DNA of 36,299 bases from Alphaproteobacteria bacterium (GTDB taxonomy: Bacteria > Pseudomonadota > Alphaproteobacteria > Rs-D84), in contig JAFYXQ010000010.1 of the NCBI GenBank assembly GCA_017546085.1, positions 1 through 36,299 on the forward strand, given 5' to 3'. Below the pieces are notes generated by a model. It had not been told where the DNA came from. It saw only the letters and a program-made list of their open reading frames with translations, and made no database searches. Position numbers and translations under genes: made by a program. Numbering within the stretch: position 1 is the stretch's first letter; every line of letters begins with the position of its first letter. Positions 24,744 to 32,734 of the stretch are shown in pieces.

Positions 24744-25283
24744 ATGAGGAAGGGCATATTATTTTCTTTGTTATTTGGTGCAATGTTTTTTAATAGCGTT
24801 GCTGTTGCGGCTGATTCGTGTGGCGCGGGGTATGTGTTGGTCGAAACACGTAAAAAAATTGATGGAATTCCGACTGCAGAATGTCAAAAATTATGGTGTC
24901 GTGATTTAGAAAATGGAAAACTGATGGGCAGTGGTGATAAACCAAATGCTGGATATCAGTCAACAAGTTATTCTTCTGAATTATGTGATGCTGATGGGAA
25001 TTGTGTTGAATGTTGGGGTGCACGCAAATGGTGTGCGGGTGATGTGGCAGGCGTCTGGAACCCAGAATATGGTGCATATACGCGTGGTGCCGATAATTCA
25101 ACATTTCAATCATATCAGAAATCTTCATGCTTTACATGGCGATTGGAGAAGGCGGACTGTCCCGCAGGAGAAACGGCAATATTAAAAGAAGGAAAATGGG
25201 TTTGTGCAGTTCCTGGCAATACGGCAGAGGCTTCGCGTGCATCCGCTGTTCGTCGAACTGGTACGATGCGACGTATAAAATAG
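24744..25283 (+). CDS. Small Cys-rich exported protein
   Basis: 179 residues with a signal peptide (1-22, ending AVAA). The mature domain has ten cysteines, many near Trp (QKLWCRD, CVECWGARKWCAG, SSCFTWRL, GKWVCAV), and a basic C-terminal tail. It is probably disulfide-bonded in the periplasm or on the surface. No Shine-Dalgarno precedes the ATG, and the -10 element is so close that the mRNA may be leaderless. The family is not recognised, but in style it resembles the Cys-rich exported proteins at 795-3244. Confidence 0.75.
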   Translation: MRKGILFSLLFGAMFFNSVAVAADSCGAGYVLVETRKKIDGIPTAECQKLWCRDLENGKLMGSGDKPNAGYQSTSYSSELCDADGNCVECWGARKWCAGDVAGVWNPEYGAYTRGADNSTFQSYQKSSCFTWRLEKADCPAGETAILKEGKWVCAVPGNTAEASRASAVRRTGTMRRIK

Positions 25284-25293
25284 TGCGTTTTTT

Positions 25294-25325
25294 ATCCTGC
25301 AATAAAAAATTGTGGGATTTTTTTT
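25294..25325 (+). terminator. Rho-independent terminator
   Basis: ATCCTGCAAT / ATTGTGGGAT with two wobble pairs, followed by a run of T. Confidence 0.65.
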
Positions 25326-25334
25326 GCCAATAAT

Positions 25335-25363
25335 TTGTTTTTTTGCTTTTTTTGTGATATAAT
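25335..25363 (+). promoter_or_regulatory. Promoter of carD
   Basis: TTGTTT, 17 nt and TATAAT. Confidence 0.7.
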
Positions 25364-25405
25364 CGCCTGTAATGAGAGAATGGCAACCGTAAAAAGGTAG
25401 TATTT

Positions 25406-25966
25406 ATGCCAAGTAAAAAAATGGATTTTAAAGCTGGACAATATGTCGTATATCCAACGCAGGGTGTTGGAAAGTTGTTGCGTATAGAAGAACAAACAAT
25501 CGCAGGACAAAAAGTTAAATTGTTGGTTATAGATTTTGAGCGTAACCATATGACGTTGCGTGTTCCAATTGAACGTGCAGAAATTTCTGGATTGCGGCCA
25601 TTGACGTCCGCAAAAAAAATGGACGAAGCAATTGCCAGTGCCAAAGGTAAAGCTGGTGCAAAGCGCATGATTTGGGCGCGTCGTGCTGCGCAGTATGAAG
25701 AAAATATTAATTCAGGTGATCCGATGAAGTTGGCAGAGGTGGTGCGCGATTTGCAGCGTCGTAGTGCTGCTGATACAATGACGTTTTCTGCGCGTCAGTT
25801 ATATTTGCGCGCATTGGAACGTATGGCCCAGGAATTTGCAGTCTTGCATAAAATAGATTTAGATACAGCATCTGATAAAATTGAAGATATTTTGGGTGTA
25901 CCAAAAGAAATAGATTTAAATGCAATTGAATCTGATGAAGAAGAAATTGTCGAAGAAGAATCTTAG
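25406..25966 (+). CDS. carD: CarD-family transcriptional regulator
   Basis: 186 residues. CarD proteins bind RNA polymerase beta and stabilise open complexes at rRNA and other promoters. The N-terminal RNA-polymerase-interacting (TRCF-RID-like) domain covers about 1-65 with FKAGQYVVYPTQGVGKL and NHMTLRVPIERA. The helical C-terminal DNA-binding domain (about 70-165) has WARRAAQYEENINSGDP and VVRDLQRR. An acidic tail ends the protein. AAAAAGG lies before the ATG. It is monocistronic with a near-consensus promoter and a bidirectional terminator after it. Confidence 0.94.
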   Translation: MPSKKMDFKAGQYVVYPTQGVGKLLRIEEQTIAGQKVKLLVIDFERNHMTLRVPIERAEISGLRPLTSAKKMDEAIASAKGKAGAKRMIWARRAAQYEENINSGDPMKLAEVVRDLQRRSAADTMTFSARQLYLRALERMAQEFAVLHKIDLDTASDKIEDILGVPKEIDLNAIESDEEEIVEEES

Positions 25967-25974
25967 TAATAAAG

Positions 25975-26000
25975 AAAATCCCCCATTTGGGGGATTGTTT
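25975..26000. terminator. Bidirectional terminator
   Basis: AATCCCCC / GGGGGATT between convergent carD and acpS. Confidence 0.75.
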
Positions 26001-26376
26001 AATTCGTTTCAACAACAACCATTGCAGCGCAATAATCGTCTTGATCGGTTATAGACAGGTGTACGCGTGCGTTATCGCCTGCGATGTCTTTTAATGCTGT
26101 ACGGGCACCACCTGCAATCAATAATTCTGGGCGTCCGACATCGTTATGTATAACAGATACATCAGAAAAAGAAATGTCATCGCCGAATCCTGTGCCAATG
26201 GCCTTTAGAAAGGCTTCGCGCGCGGCCCAGAAATTTGCCAAATGACGTTCTGAATTTGCGTTATCGTTATCCGCATATTCCAATTCTTTCTTTGTGAAAA
26301 TGCGCTGTTTTTTAAATGCAGACCAGTCAAGGAAACGGCCGCATTCAACCAAGTCAATTCCAATCCCGATAATCAC
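25999..26376 (-). CDS. acpS: Holo-[acyl-carrier-protein] synthase
   Basis: 125 residues. AcpS transfers phosphopantetheine from CoA to the serine of apo-ACP for lipid synthesis. The start is a GTG at 26376: AGGGAG lies nine bases upstream and the protein then begins IIGIGIDLVECGRF, the family N-terminus. Metal-binding Asp8 and Glu54 (FWAAREAFLKAIGTG) are present, as is the C-terminal HLSITDQDDYCAAMVV. An upstream in-frame ATG would add non-family residues. It is complete and of normal length. Confidence 0.95.
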   Translation of the reverse strand: MIIGIGIDLVECGRFLDWSAFKKQRIFTKKELEYADNDNANSERHLANFWAAREAFLKAIGTGFGDDISFSDVSVIHNDVGRPELLIAGGARTALKDIAGDNARVHLSITDQDDYCAAMVVVETN

Positions 26377-26455
26377 TGGTTTTTTCTCCCTATTTGATGT
26401 TGGTGATATCGGCATACTAGTCATATTTTTGCGATTCGTGCAAGCATAAAATATG

Positions 26456-26487
26456 GGAAAAAAATAATCGCCCAATTTCGGGCGATT
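26456..26487 (-). terminator. Terminator of the 35-residue Cys4 gene
   Basis: AATCGCCC / GGGCGATT followed on the minus strand by a long U-run. Confidence 0.8.
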
Positions 26488-26492
26488 TTATT

Positions 26493-26600
26493 TTACTTAT
26501 CAGACATTTTTTTATCACAGTTTGCTTTTTTGTCGCAGCCATAATCGTGTGCTTTTTCACAGTTTTTACATTTGCCATGTTTGTTTTCAGATTTTGACAT
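26493..26600 (-). CDS. 35-residue Cys4 microprotein
   Basis: The tiny frame reads MSKSENKHGKCKNCEKAHDY, then GCDKKANCDKKMSDK. The four cysteines are spaced C-x2-C-x7-C-x5-C, typical of a small metal-binding knuckle, and the rest is Lys/Asp/Glu/His. AAAGGA lies eight bases before the ATG, and a terminator follows the stop. The 61-residue protein at 35856-36041 has exactly the same cysteine spacing. It probably binds Zn or another metal, or an Fe-S cluster; function is unknown. Confidence 0.7.
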   Translation of the reverse strand: MSKSENKHGKCKNCEKAHDYGCDKKANCDKKMSDK

Positions 26601-26695
26601 TTTTGTTTCCTTTGTTTAATTGTTAATAAAATGTTGTCCGGACATATAAATGATACTATGGGTCAGAACAGCTTAACAATACGTGTGTTTTCCCA

Positions 26696-26793
26696 ATTTT
26701 ATGTGTACGAAATACGAACTGACGTACCCACTGATAAAAATAAAAACGGGAATAAATCCCGTTTTAATTTTTATGGTCGGGGTGACAAGATTC
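26696..26793 (-). repeat. Direct repeat copy with tRNA-Pro 3' fragment
   Basis: 98 bp that match 26882-26979 with a single mismatch, 186 bp apart. Read on the minus strand it begins with GAATCTTGTCACCCCGACCA (26793-26774), the exact 3' end of tRNA-Pro, then the tRNA terminator and about 50 bp more. The 5' part of the tRNA is absent; the repeat element at 26794-26894 abuts instead. Confidence 0.9.
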
Positions 26794-26894
26794 CCTCGGC
26801 ATGGTTTATGCCTGCGGGGCATTCCTGACGATTTTGCTGTACTACGTTTGCAAAATCTAGTCATTGTCGAACTTGGTACACATTTTATGTGTAC
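26794..26894 (-). repeat. tRNA-linked repeat element, copy 2
   Basis: On the minus strand: perfect hairpin GTACACAT-TTT-type stem (26894-26876), 4 nt, TTCGACAATGA (26871-26861), a 36-nt spacer with an ATTTTGC/GCAAAAT inverted repeat, then the conserved 31-nt motif (26824-26794) ending GCCGAGG. The same order is seen at 41-139. It directly abuts the tRNA-Pro 3' fragment. It shares its hairpin end with the downstream direct repeat. Confidence 0.6.
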
Positions 26895-26979
26895 GAAATA
26901 CGAACTGACGTACCCACTGATAAAAACAAAAACGGGAATAAATCCCGTTTTAATTTTTATGGTCGGGGTGACAAGATTC
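26882..26979 (-). repeat. Direct repeat copy overlapping tRNA-Pro
   Basis: The tRNA-proximal copy of the 98-bp repeat. It includes the 3' end of the intact tRNA-Pro, its terminator and flanking sequence down to the hairpin of the repeat element. Confidence 0.9.
26925..26949 (-). terminator. Terminator of tRNA-Pro
   Basis: AACGGGA / TCCCGTT followed on the minus strand by a U-rich tract. The same hairpin is present in the duplicated copy at about 26739-26763. Confidence 0.75.
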
Positions 26980-27036
26980 GAACTTGCGACCCCTTGCACC
27001 CCATGCAAGTACTCTACCAGGCTGAGCTACACCCCG
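26960..27036 (-). tRNA. tRNA-Pro(GGG)
   Basis: 77 nt including encoded CCA. Acceptor CGGGGTG/CACCCCG with discriminator A, D-arm with the tRNA-Pro-like CAGCCTGGTAG, anticodon arm CTTGC-ATGGGGT-GCAAG giving anticodon GGG, and a TTCGAAT T-loop. It is complete, and its 3' 20 bases are copied at 26774-26793. Confidence 0.95.
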
Positions 27037-27093
27037 ACAATTAGGACAATGATATAATTAACAGATAAAAATTACAAATATTTTTTATGATTT

Positions 27094-27543
27094 TTATTTG
27101 TTTTGCAGTATTTCTGTATGACAGTTTTGTTTTATCGCGTCTGCAATATGGAATTCGCGTGCGTATTGCCGCGCTGATGGTACTGCACAGGGATCGCAAT
27201 CGCGCCGTAATTGTCCAATTCGACATGTGTATGCGACGTCCTGACATATGCCATATATGTGTGTTTTTATTGGTTCGTTCAGATAATCCATCGCGATTTT
27301 CCAATACTTATTTGGTACCATTTTTGGGTCGTATGCCCACATGCGCTCAACTGTGTTTATTGTGCGTTGAATGCATGGGGTTTGACGGATATGATCCGTT
27401 GTTATGTTGTTTGTGGTGTTTTTGTTTGTGTTATGTATCATGACCCATGCGATTATCCCAATACATATAATTGCCGATAAAAATAGCAAGATATAATGGG
27501 CAATGGTAAAAGAATTTGTATTTGTTTTAAATTTCTTTGGCAT
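27094..27543 (-). CDS. Membrane-anchored protein with periplasmic Cys-rich domain
   Basis: 149 residues with one N-terminal transmembrane segment (about 14-37, HYILLFLSAIICIGIIAWVMI). The following domain has seven cysteines (TPCIQR, GICQD, YTCRI, RDCDPCAVP, QNCHT), probably disulfide-bonded in the periplasm. AAAAAAGG precedes the ATG. It ends 57 bp before tRNA-Pro on the same strand, so it may be co-transcribed with the tRNA. No family is recognised. Confidence 0.7.
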   Translation of the reverse strand: MPKKFKTNTNSFTIAHYILLFLSAIICIGIIAWVMIHNTNKNTTNNITTDHIRQTPCIQRTINTVERMWAYDPKMVPNKYWKIAMDYLNEPIKTHIYGICQDVAYTCRIGQLRRDCDPCAVPSARQYAREFHIADAIKQNCHTEILQNK

Positions 27544-27615
27544 TTATTAGGACCTTTTTTTGATTTTATCATTTTGTGGGATGTGGTTGCTATTGGTGTT
27601 TATTCCCAGAAAATA

Positions 27616-27644
27616 TTGCAAAGTGGATTCTTTTTAGTTATAAT
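27616..27644 (+). promoter_or_regulatory. Promoter of corA
   Basis: TTGCAA, 17 nt and TATAAT, 30 nt before the ATG at 27675. Confidence 0.7.
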
Positions 27645-27674
27645 AGCGCAGTATTTAAGCCGAAGGGGGTTGCC

Positions 27675-28559
27675 ATGTTCGTAACAGAAAAATTAAAGAC
27701 TTTTTCCTGGATAAATGTCGGCAATCCGGACCACGAAGATTTTGAAAAACTGCAGATTGAATATAAAATTGACGAAGATACAATTTCTGATATTTTAGAT
27801 CCAGATGAACAACCAAGATTGGAAGTAGAAGATGATTATAAGGTTATAATCGTTCGTTTCCCAATTATAAATCGTGAATCTGATACACTGTGGCATACGG
27901 AACCGTTGTCCATCATTATGTCTGCGAATCGGGTTATTACTGTGTGTCGTAAACGCTGTGATTTGTTGGATAGAATTAAAAAAATTGAAAAAACATCACG
28001 TGAAGAATTTATTTTAAATATTATTTATTATATTGCGGAATCATATCTGCGTATGTTAAAGGAATTAAATAAACGTGTGTTGGCTTCAAAACGTGTATTA
28101 CAGGAACGTATTCGCAAAAAAGAATTAATGGATTTATTAGAAGTTGAAAACAGTTATACCTTGTATATGGCTGGGATTAAGGGGAATGTCGCTGTGCTGG
28201 ATAAACTTGAAAAAATGCGTGGTTTTGTAAAATCTGATGACGCCCAGGAATTGGCCGAAGATGCGCGTATTGAATTGTCCCAGGCGACAGAGGTTGTTAC
28301 ATCGTATAGCAAAATGCTGAAATCAATTAAGGAAACATTTGAAAGCATTATTAATATGGATTCGAATACAAATATTAATAGATTGACAATGTGGAATATT
28401 ATTTTGGTTGTACCGACAGTGATTGTTGGATATTACGGAATGAATATAGATTTGCCTTTTGCGGAACATCCACAGACTGCGACAATGATATTTGTATTTA
28501 TAATGGTGTTGCTGTTGGGTTTTGCGCTGTTTGGGTTGATACGCCGCAGAATTATTTGA
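27675..28559 (+). CDS. corA: CorA-family divalent metal ion transporter
   Basis: 294 residues. CorA is a pentameric inner-membrane channel for Mg2+ (or Co2+/Ni2+). A cytoplasmic alpha/beta domain and long stalk helix cover about 1-240. The two C-terminal transmembrane helices flank the invariant GMN motif (residues 255-257 in VGYYGMNIDLPF). The protein ends with a basic IRRRII tail inside the cytoplasm. The start at 27675 is set by GAAGGGGG. An earlier in-frame ATG at 27576 lies upstream of the promoter and is rejected. A bidirectional terminator follows. Confidence 0.94.
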   Translation: MFVTEKLKTFSWINVGNPDHEDFEKLQIEYKIDEDTISDILDPDEQPRLEVEDDYKVIIVRFPIINRESDTLWHTEPLSIIMSANRVITVCRKRCDLLDRIKKIEKTSREEFILNIIYYIAESYLRMLKELNKRVLASKRVLQERIRKKELMDLLEVENSYTLYMAGIKGNVAVLDKLEKMRGFVKSDDAQELAEDARIELSQATEVVTSYSKMLKSIKETFESIINMDSNTNINRLTMWNIILVVPTVIVGYYGMNIDLPFAEHPQTATMIFVFIMVLLLGFALFGLIRRRII

Positions 28560-28587
28560 AAAAAACGCCAATTGGCGTTTTTTTTTG
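28558..28587. terminator. Bidirectional terminator
   Basis: AAACGCC-AATT-GGCGTTT with U-runs both ways, between convergent corA and pth. Confidence 0.85.
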
Positions 28588-28590
28588 GGT

Positions 28591-29112
28591 TTAAAATATT
28601 TTTATTTTTTCAATTGCTTTCTTTATTTGTGATGTTTGTTCTGATGTAAATCGACCTAATACCCAATCCGATGGTGATACATGTAATTCAAAATCACGTG
28701 GATGTGAAATGCCAATTCTGATACGGCGGTATTCACGACCAATGTTCGCATCAATAGATTTTATTCCATTGTGGCCCGCACTGCCACCGCCAATTTTTTC
28801 ACGGCAATCACCAACCGAAATATCCATGTCATCATGGATTACAATTACGTTTTCCAATGGTATTTTATAAAATGTCATTAATGCTAATACCGCAATACCA
28901 CTGTTATTCATGAATGTTTGTGGTTTTGCAAATATAATGCGATGGCCATCAATGTCCATGCGTGTCGTTAGTGCGTTTTTTTCAGATTTCCATGTTGCGT
29001 CATCGCCCACAATACTGTCCAGTGCCATAAAGCCAACGTTATGACGTGTGTTTCGGTATTCGTCCCCTGGGTTGCCCAGACCAACGATTAAAAACGGTTT
29101 ATTTTCTTGCAT
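28591..29112 (-). CDS. pth: Peptidyl-tRNA hydrolase
   Basis: 173 residues. Pth releases peptides from peptidyl-tRNA dropped by ribosomes. The N-terminal signature LIVGLGNPGDEYRNTRHNVG holds Asn14 and catalytic His24. KPQTFMNNSG, IHDDMDI (catalytic Asp) and GGGSAGHNGIKSI are all present. AAGGG precedes the ATG. The protein is slightly shorter than E. coli Pth but complete. It is divergent from the barrel gene at 29158, whose -35 overlaps the pth start. Confidence 0.96.
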   Translation of the reverse strand: MQENKPFLIVGLGNPGDEYRNTRHNVGFMALDSIVGDDATWKSEKNALTTRMDIDGHRIIFAKPQTFMNNSGIAVLALMTFYKIPLENVIVIHDDMDISVGDCREKIGGGSAGHNGIKSIDANIGREYRRIRIGISHPRDFELHVSPSDWVLGRFTSEQTSQIKKAIEKIKIF

Positions 29113-29135
29113 ATACGATACCCTTTTTTTATTAT
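29107..29135 (+). promoter_or_regulatory. Promoter of the small barrel gene
   Basis: TTGCAT, 17 nt and TATTAT, overlapping the first codons of pth on the other strand. Confidence 0.55.
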
Positions 29136-29157
29136 AATACCACAGAAAGGAGAAAAC

Positions 29158-29715
29158 ATGAAAATAAAATCGCTTGGGATGTTGACGGTTGCCACATTGT
29201 TGGTATCGGGTATGAATGCAAACGCAAATGCGTTATTTGATATTTATGCTGGTGGTACATATGGATATGGCGGTTATTCCTTGTTTATGGATGATGATGA
29301 AAAATCTAATTCGTCTTTACAATCATATGGCGCCGTTTTGGGTATGGATATCCCATTCGTTAGGCTTGAATTAGAATACAACTATGTTGATGCAGATGAA
29401 ATGACCTTGAATTTGGGATTAGTAAATGCGTATTTCAAGTTGCCGGTGCCTGTTGTAAAACCGTATATAGGTGCAGGTATTGGTATGACATTTGACAGTA
29501 GATATAAACCTGAAAATATGGCGCGTATTGATATAGAAGACGATACAATCGCATATCAGGGAATGTTGGGTGTAACCTTGGATTTGCCGGTTGTACCATT
29601 TAATATTGATATAGAAGGGCGTGTATTGGTTGTACCGGAATTATATAAAATCGGAAATGAAAATATTGATTTATTTCAATACGAAGGGCGCGCAAAGTTG
29701 CGATTCGTTTTTTAA
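29158..29715 (+). CDS. Small outer-membrane beta-barrel protein
   Basis: 185 residues; the start at 29158 is set by AAAGGAG. It has a signal peptide (about 1-24), then alternating amphipathic strands typical of an eight-stranded OmpA-like barrel: YAGGTYGYGGYSLF, LELEYNYVD and KPYIGAGIGMTFD. It ends with LRFVF, a C-terminal Phe as in barrel insertion signals. It probably resides in the outer membrane and depends on the Bam complex. The role is unknown. A GC-rich hairpin separates it from polA. Confidence 0.82.
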   Translation: MKIKSLGMLTVATLLVSGMNANANALFDIYAGGTYGYGGYSLFMDDDEKSNSSLQSYGAVLGMDIPFVRLELEYNYVDADEMTLNLGLVNAYFKLPVPVVKPYIGAGIGMTFDSRYKPENMARIDIEDDTIAYQGMLGVTLDLPVVPFNIDIEGRVLVVPELYKIGNENIDLFQYEGRAKLRFVF

Positions 29716-29722
29716 CAATGGA

Positions 29723-29748
29723 ATCGGGGGCGATACGCCCCCTGATTT
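29723..29748 (+). terminator. GC-rich hairpin between barrel gene and polA
   Basis: GGGGGCG-ATA-CGCCCCC inside ATC/GAT. Only three T follow, so termination may be partial and polA may be read through. Confidence 0.55.
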
Positions 29749-29771
29749 AACAAGAGTAGGATAAAAATCAC

Positions 29772-32546
29772 ATGCTGACATTGATTGATGGTAATTCGTT
29801 ATTATTTCGTGCCTATTATGGGGTGCATAGTCGTTTGACGAGAAAGGATGGAACACCGACAGGGGCAGTGTATGGTTTTATCAATATGATTTTGCCAATA
29901 TTGGCTGCAGCAAAACCTGGCGATTCGTTTGTGTGTGTGTTTGATGCGTCGCGTATCACATTTCGTCAGGATATTTATCCGGAATATAAAATGAACCGTT
30001 CAGAAACACCTGCTGATTTAATTAGTCAGGGGTATTTAGTACGTGAAGGTTTGTCCGCGATGGGGATTCCAGTGTTGTGTGTTCCGGGTGTCGAGGCTGA
30101 TGATGTAATCGCAACGATTGCAGGGGAAAATTGTAATTCTGTGGATGCAACACGTATTATAACCAGTGATAAAGATTTGATGCAGTTGGTGTCTGATTGT
30201 GTGTTTTTATATGATGGTATGAAACAGCGTGAAATTCGGATTCCACAGGTCGTCGAAAAATTTGGTGTAAAACCAAATCAGGTTATAGATGTTCAGGCAT
30301 TGATGGGCGATACGTCTGATAATGTGCCGGGGGTCCCTGGGATTGGACCTAAAAAGGCGGCAGAATTAATCAATCAATTTGGGTCATTGGATAATTTGTA
30401 CAATAATCTTGGCGATGTAAAAAATGAAAGAATTCGGGGATTGTTGCGCGATAATCGCGAAAAAGCATATGTTTCGAAGAAGCTTGTTACCTTGAAATCA
30501 GATGTTGATTTATCGGGGTTGAAAATTAATTCTTTTGTGTTTAATACGGCTGCGGCAATTGAATTTGTGCGTGAAAAACTTGAAAGTCAGTCTATTATTA
30601 CAAAAATAGAACGTTTATTCCCGAAAAATGTCCCAGCAACAGGTGATATGGTATTTGAGTTTCCAAATAATGCGTGTGAAATGCCGGTGGCAATATGTAG
30701 CGATACGCCATCTGAAAATAAGCAAAGGGTTATTAGTTATAAGGTTGTTACAACGGTTGAAGAACTGGATGATTTTTTATCAAATGTTCGGAATGTTATC
30801 GCAATTGATACAGAAACCACAGGTTTAAATTTAATTGTTGATAAAGTTGTCGGTATATCCTTGTCTGTGAATGATAATGCGGGGGTGTATGTGCCAATCA
30901 GACATCGTTCGGGTGTGGCTGATTTGTTTGTGGGGGATAATATTGCGCCGAATCAATTGGATATAGGTACGGTTTATAAAAAATTATGGCCAATATTGGT
31001 TAATCCAAATATTTTGAAAATAGGACATAATTTAAAATACGATTTTCATATTTTGGAAAATGAAGGGTGGGATACAGATAAGATTTGGCCCTATGATGAT
31101 ACGATGTTGTTGTCGTATATATTGTATGGCACAACGCATGGGCATGGCCTTGATGAATTAGCATTGAAATATTTGGGACATAAAAACATAGCCTTTTCAT
31201 CGTTGTTTCCGCCAAAAACGCGTGATGTTGATATGCGGTTTGATGAATTGGCAATCGATGTTGTCGCCCCTTATGCTGTTGAAGATACGGCGATTTGTTT
31301 TGCGTTGTATGATTATATGCATCCTAAATTGATGGCAAATGAGACGTTATATAAATTATATAAAGAATGTGATTTGCCGTTGATGCCGATACTGATGCAT
31401 ATGGAAAGAACGGGGGTGTTGGTTGATAAGGGGCGTTTAAAACAATTATCGACGGTTTTTCATGAAAAAATGCAGACTGTGGGGCGGGAAATTTGGGGGC
31501 TTGCCACGCATGAATTTAATATCGCAAGTCCAAAGCAGTTGGCGACAGTTTTGTTTGATGAACTGAATTTGCCGGCTAATAAAAAGCGTTCCACAGATGC
31601 GGATAGTTTGAATGATTTGATTGATGTCCATCCAATTATTGAAAAGATATTGAATTGGCGTTCTTTATCAAAGTTGGCGGGCACATACGCAGATGCGTTG
31701 CCGCACCAAATTGCATCAGATGGTCGTATTCATACCACTTATTTGCAGACTAGTACAAATACTGGGCGTTTATCAAGTCGTGAGCCTAATTTGCAAAATA
31801 TCCCGATAAAAACGGATTTAGGCGAAGAAATTAGAAAATGTTTTGTCGCACGTGATGGTTATAAATTGATATCTGTGGATTATTCTCAGATTCAATTGCG
31901 TCTGTTGGCAGATATTGCAAATGTCAAAGTGTTCAAGGATACGTTTATCAAAAATGAAGACATTCATGAACAGACAGCACGAAAGATATTTGATATTCCA
32001 TTGACTGAATCTGTGCCGCGTGATGCACGACGTGCCGCTAAAACAGTAAACTTTTCAATTATATATGGAATATCTTCATTTGGCTTGGCATCCCAATTGG
32101 GGGTAAACAGGGCGGATGCGCAGTCGATTATAAATTCATATATGGCAGGGTTGCCGGAAATTCGTGAATACATTGAAAATACAAAGAAATTTGTAATGGA
32201 AAATTCATATGTTTTGACGCCGTGGGGACGTCGCATAGAATTTCCTGATGTTCGTAATCCGCGTGGCCGTGCATATGCAATGCGTGCCGCAGTAAATGCG
32301 CCCATTCAAGGGTTCGAGGCGGATCTGATGCGTCGCGCAATGGTTGAAATTGACGCAAATATCGTTCGACCAAATTCCGATAAAATTTGTATGATTATGC
32401 AGGTTCATGATGAAATAATTTTTGAATGTAAATCTGAATTTGCAGAAATTTTCGCAGAAAAAATAAAGCTTGCGATGGAAAATATAACAAAACTATCAGT
32501 TCCGTTGGTTGCAGAATATGTAATTGATACGCGTTGGGGAAAGTAG
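29772..32546 (+). CDS. polA: DNA polymerase I
   Basis: 924 residues. Pol I fills gaps and removes RNA primers. The 5'-3' exonuclease domain (about 1-290) carries FRAYYG, EADDVIATIA and GVPGIGPKKA. The 3'-5' proofreading domain (about 320-520) looks intact, with IDTETTGLN, GHNLKYDF and YAVEDT. The polymerase domain has motif A DYSQIQLRLLA (about 703), motif B RRAAKTVNFSIIYG (about 753-766) and motif C VHDEIIFE (about 877). AGTAGGA precedes the ATG. It converges on tRNA-Leu, with no clear terminator between them. Confidence 0.98.
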   Translation: MLTLIDGNSLLFRAYYGVHSRLTRKDGTPTGAVYGFINMILPILAAAKPGDSFVCVFDASRITFRQDIYPEYKMNRSETPADLISQGYLVREGLSAMGIPVLCVPGVEADDVIATIAGENCNSVDATRIITSDKDLMQLVSDCVFLYDGMKQREIRIPQVVEKFGVKPNQVIDVQALMGDTSDNVPGVPGIGPKKAAELINQFGSLDNLYNNLGDVKNERIRGLLRDNREKAYVSKKLVTLKSDVDLSGLKINSFVFNTAAAIEFVREKLESQSIITKIERLFPKNVPATGDMVFEFPNNACEMPVAICSDTPSENKQRVISYKVVTTVEELDDFLSNVRNVIAIDTETTGLNLIVDKVVGISLSVNDNAGVYVPIRHRSGVADLFVGDNIAPNQLDIGTVYKKLWPILVNPNILKIGHNLKYDFHILENEGWDTDKIWPYDDTMLLSYILYGTTHGHGLDELALKYLGHKNIAFSSLFPPKTRDVDMRFDELAIDVVAPYAVEDTAICFALYDYMHPKLMANETLYKLYKECDLPLMPILMHMERTGVLVDKGRLKQLSTVFHEKMQTVGREIWGLATHEFNIASPKQLATVLFDELNLPANKKRSTDADSLNDLIDVHPIIEKILNWRSLSKLAGTYADALPHQIASDGRIHTTYLQTSTNTGRLSSREPNLQNIPIKTDLGEEIRKCFVARDGYKLISVDYSQIQLRLLADIANVKVFKDTFIKNEDIHEQTARKIFDIPLTESVPRDARRAAKTVNFSIIYGISSFGLASQLGVNRADAQSIINSYMAGLPEIREYIENTKKFVMENSYVLTPWGRRIEFPDVRNPRGRAYAMRAAVNAPIQGFEADLMRRAMVEIDANIVRPNSDKICMIMQVHDEIIFECKSEFAEIFAEKIKLAMENITKLSVPLVAEYVIDTRWGK

Positions 32547-32560
32547 TAATTGATAAATCT

Positions 32561-32645
32561 TGGTGCGACTAGGGGGAATCGAACCCCCACAGGTTACCCT
32601 ACAGCATCCTTAGTGCTGCGCGTCTACCAATTCCGCCATAGTCGC
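32561..32645 (-). tRNA. tRNA-Leu(TAA)
   Basis: 85 nt with encoded CCA. Acceptor GCGACTA/TAGTCGC, discriminator A, anticodon arm CAGCA-CTAAGGA-TGCTG giving TAA, a class II variable arm and a TTCGATT T-loop. No duplicated 3' fragment lies nearby, unlike tRNA-Pro. Confidence 0.96.
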
Positions 32646-32679
32646 ATGTCGAATTTTTCTTATTCTTGCAATTTGGGAT

Positions 32680-32708
32680 TTGTTTTTCAACCTTTTTTAT
32701 GATATTAT
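32680..32708 (+). promoter_or_regulatory. Promoter of the outer-membrane cluster
   Basis: TTGTTT, 17 nt and TATTAT, 26 nt before the ATG at 32735. Confidence 0.55.
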
Positions 32709-32734
32709 TGATATAAAATTAAAGGAAGTTTTTT

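Noticed and set aside
26634..26643. TGTCCGGACA palindrome upstream of the 35-residue Cys4 gene as an operator
   Set aside because: A single 10-bp palindrome with no second copy and no linked regulator is too weak to call.
26683..27057. A 124-codon plus-strand open frame with internal repeats
   Set aside because: It reads through the antisense of tRNA-Pro and the duplicated tRNA end; the repeated peptide is a by-product of the DNA repeat.
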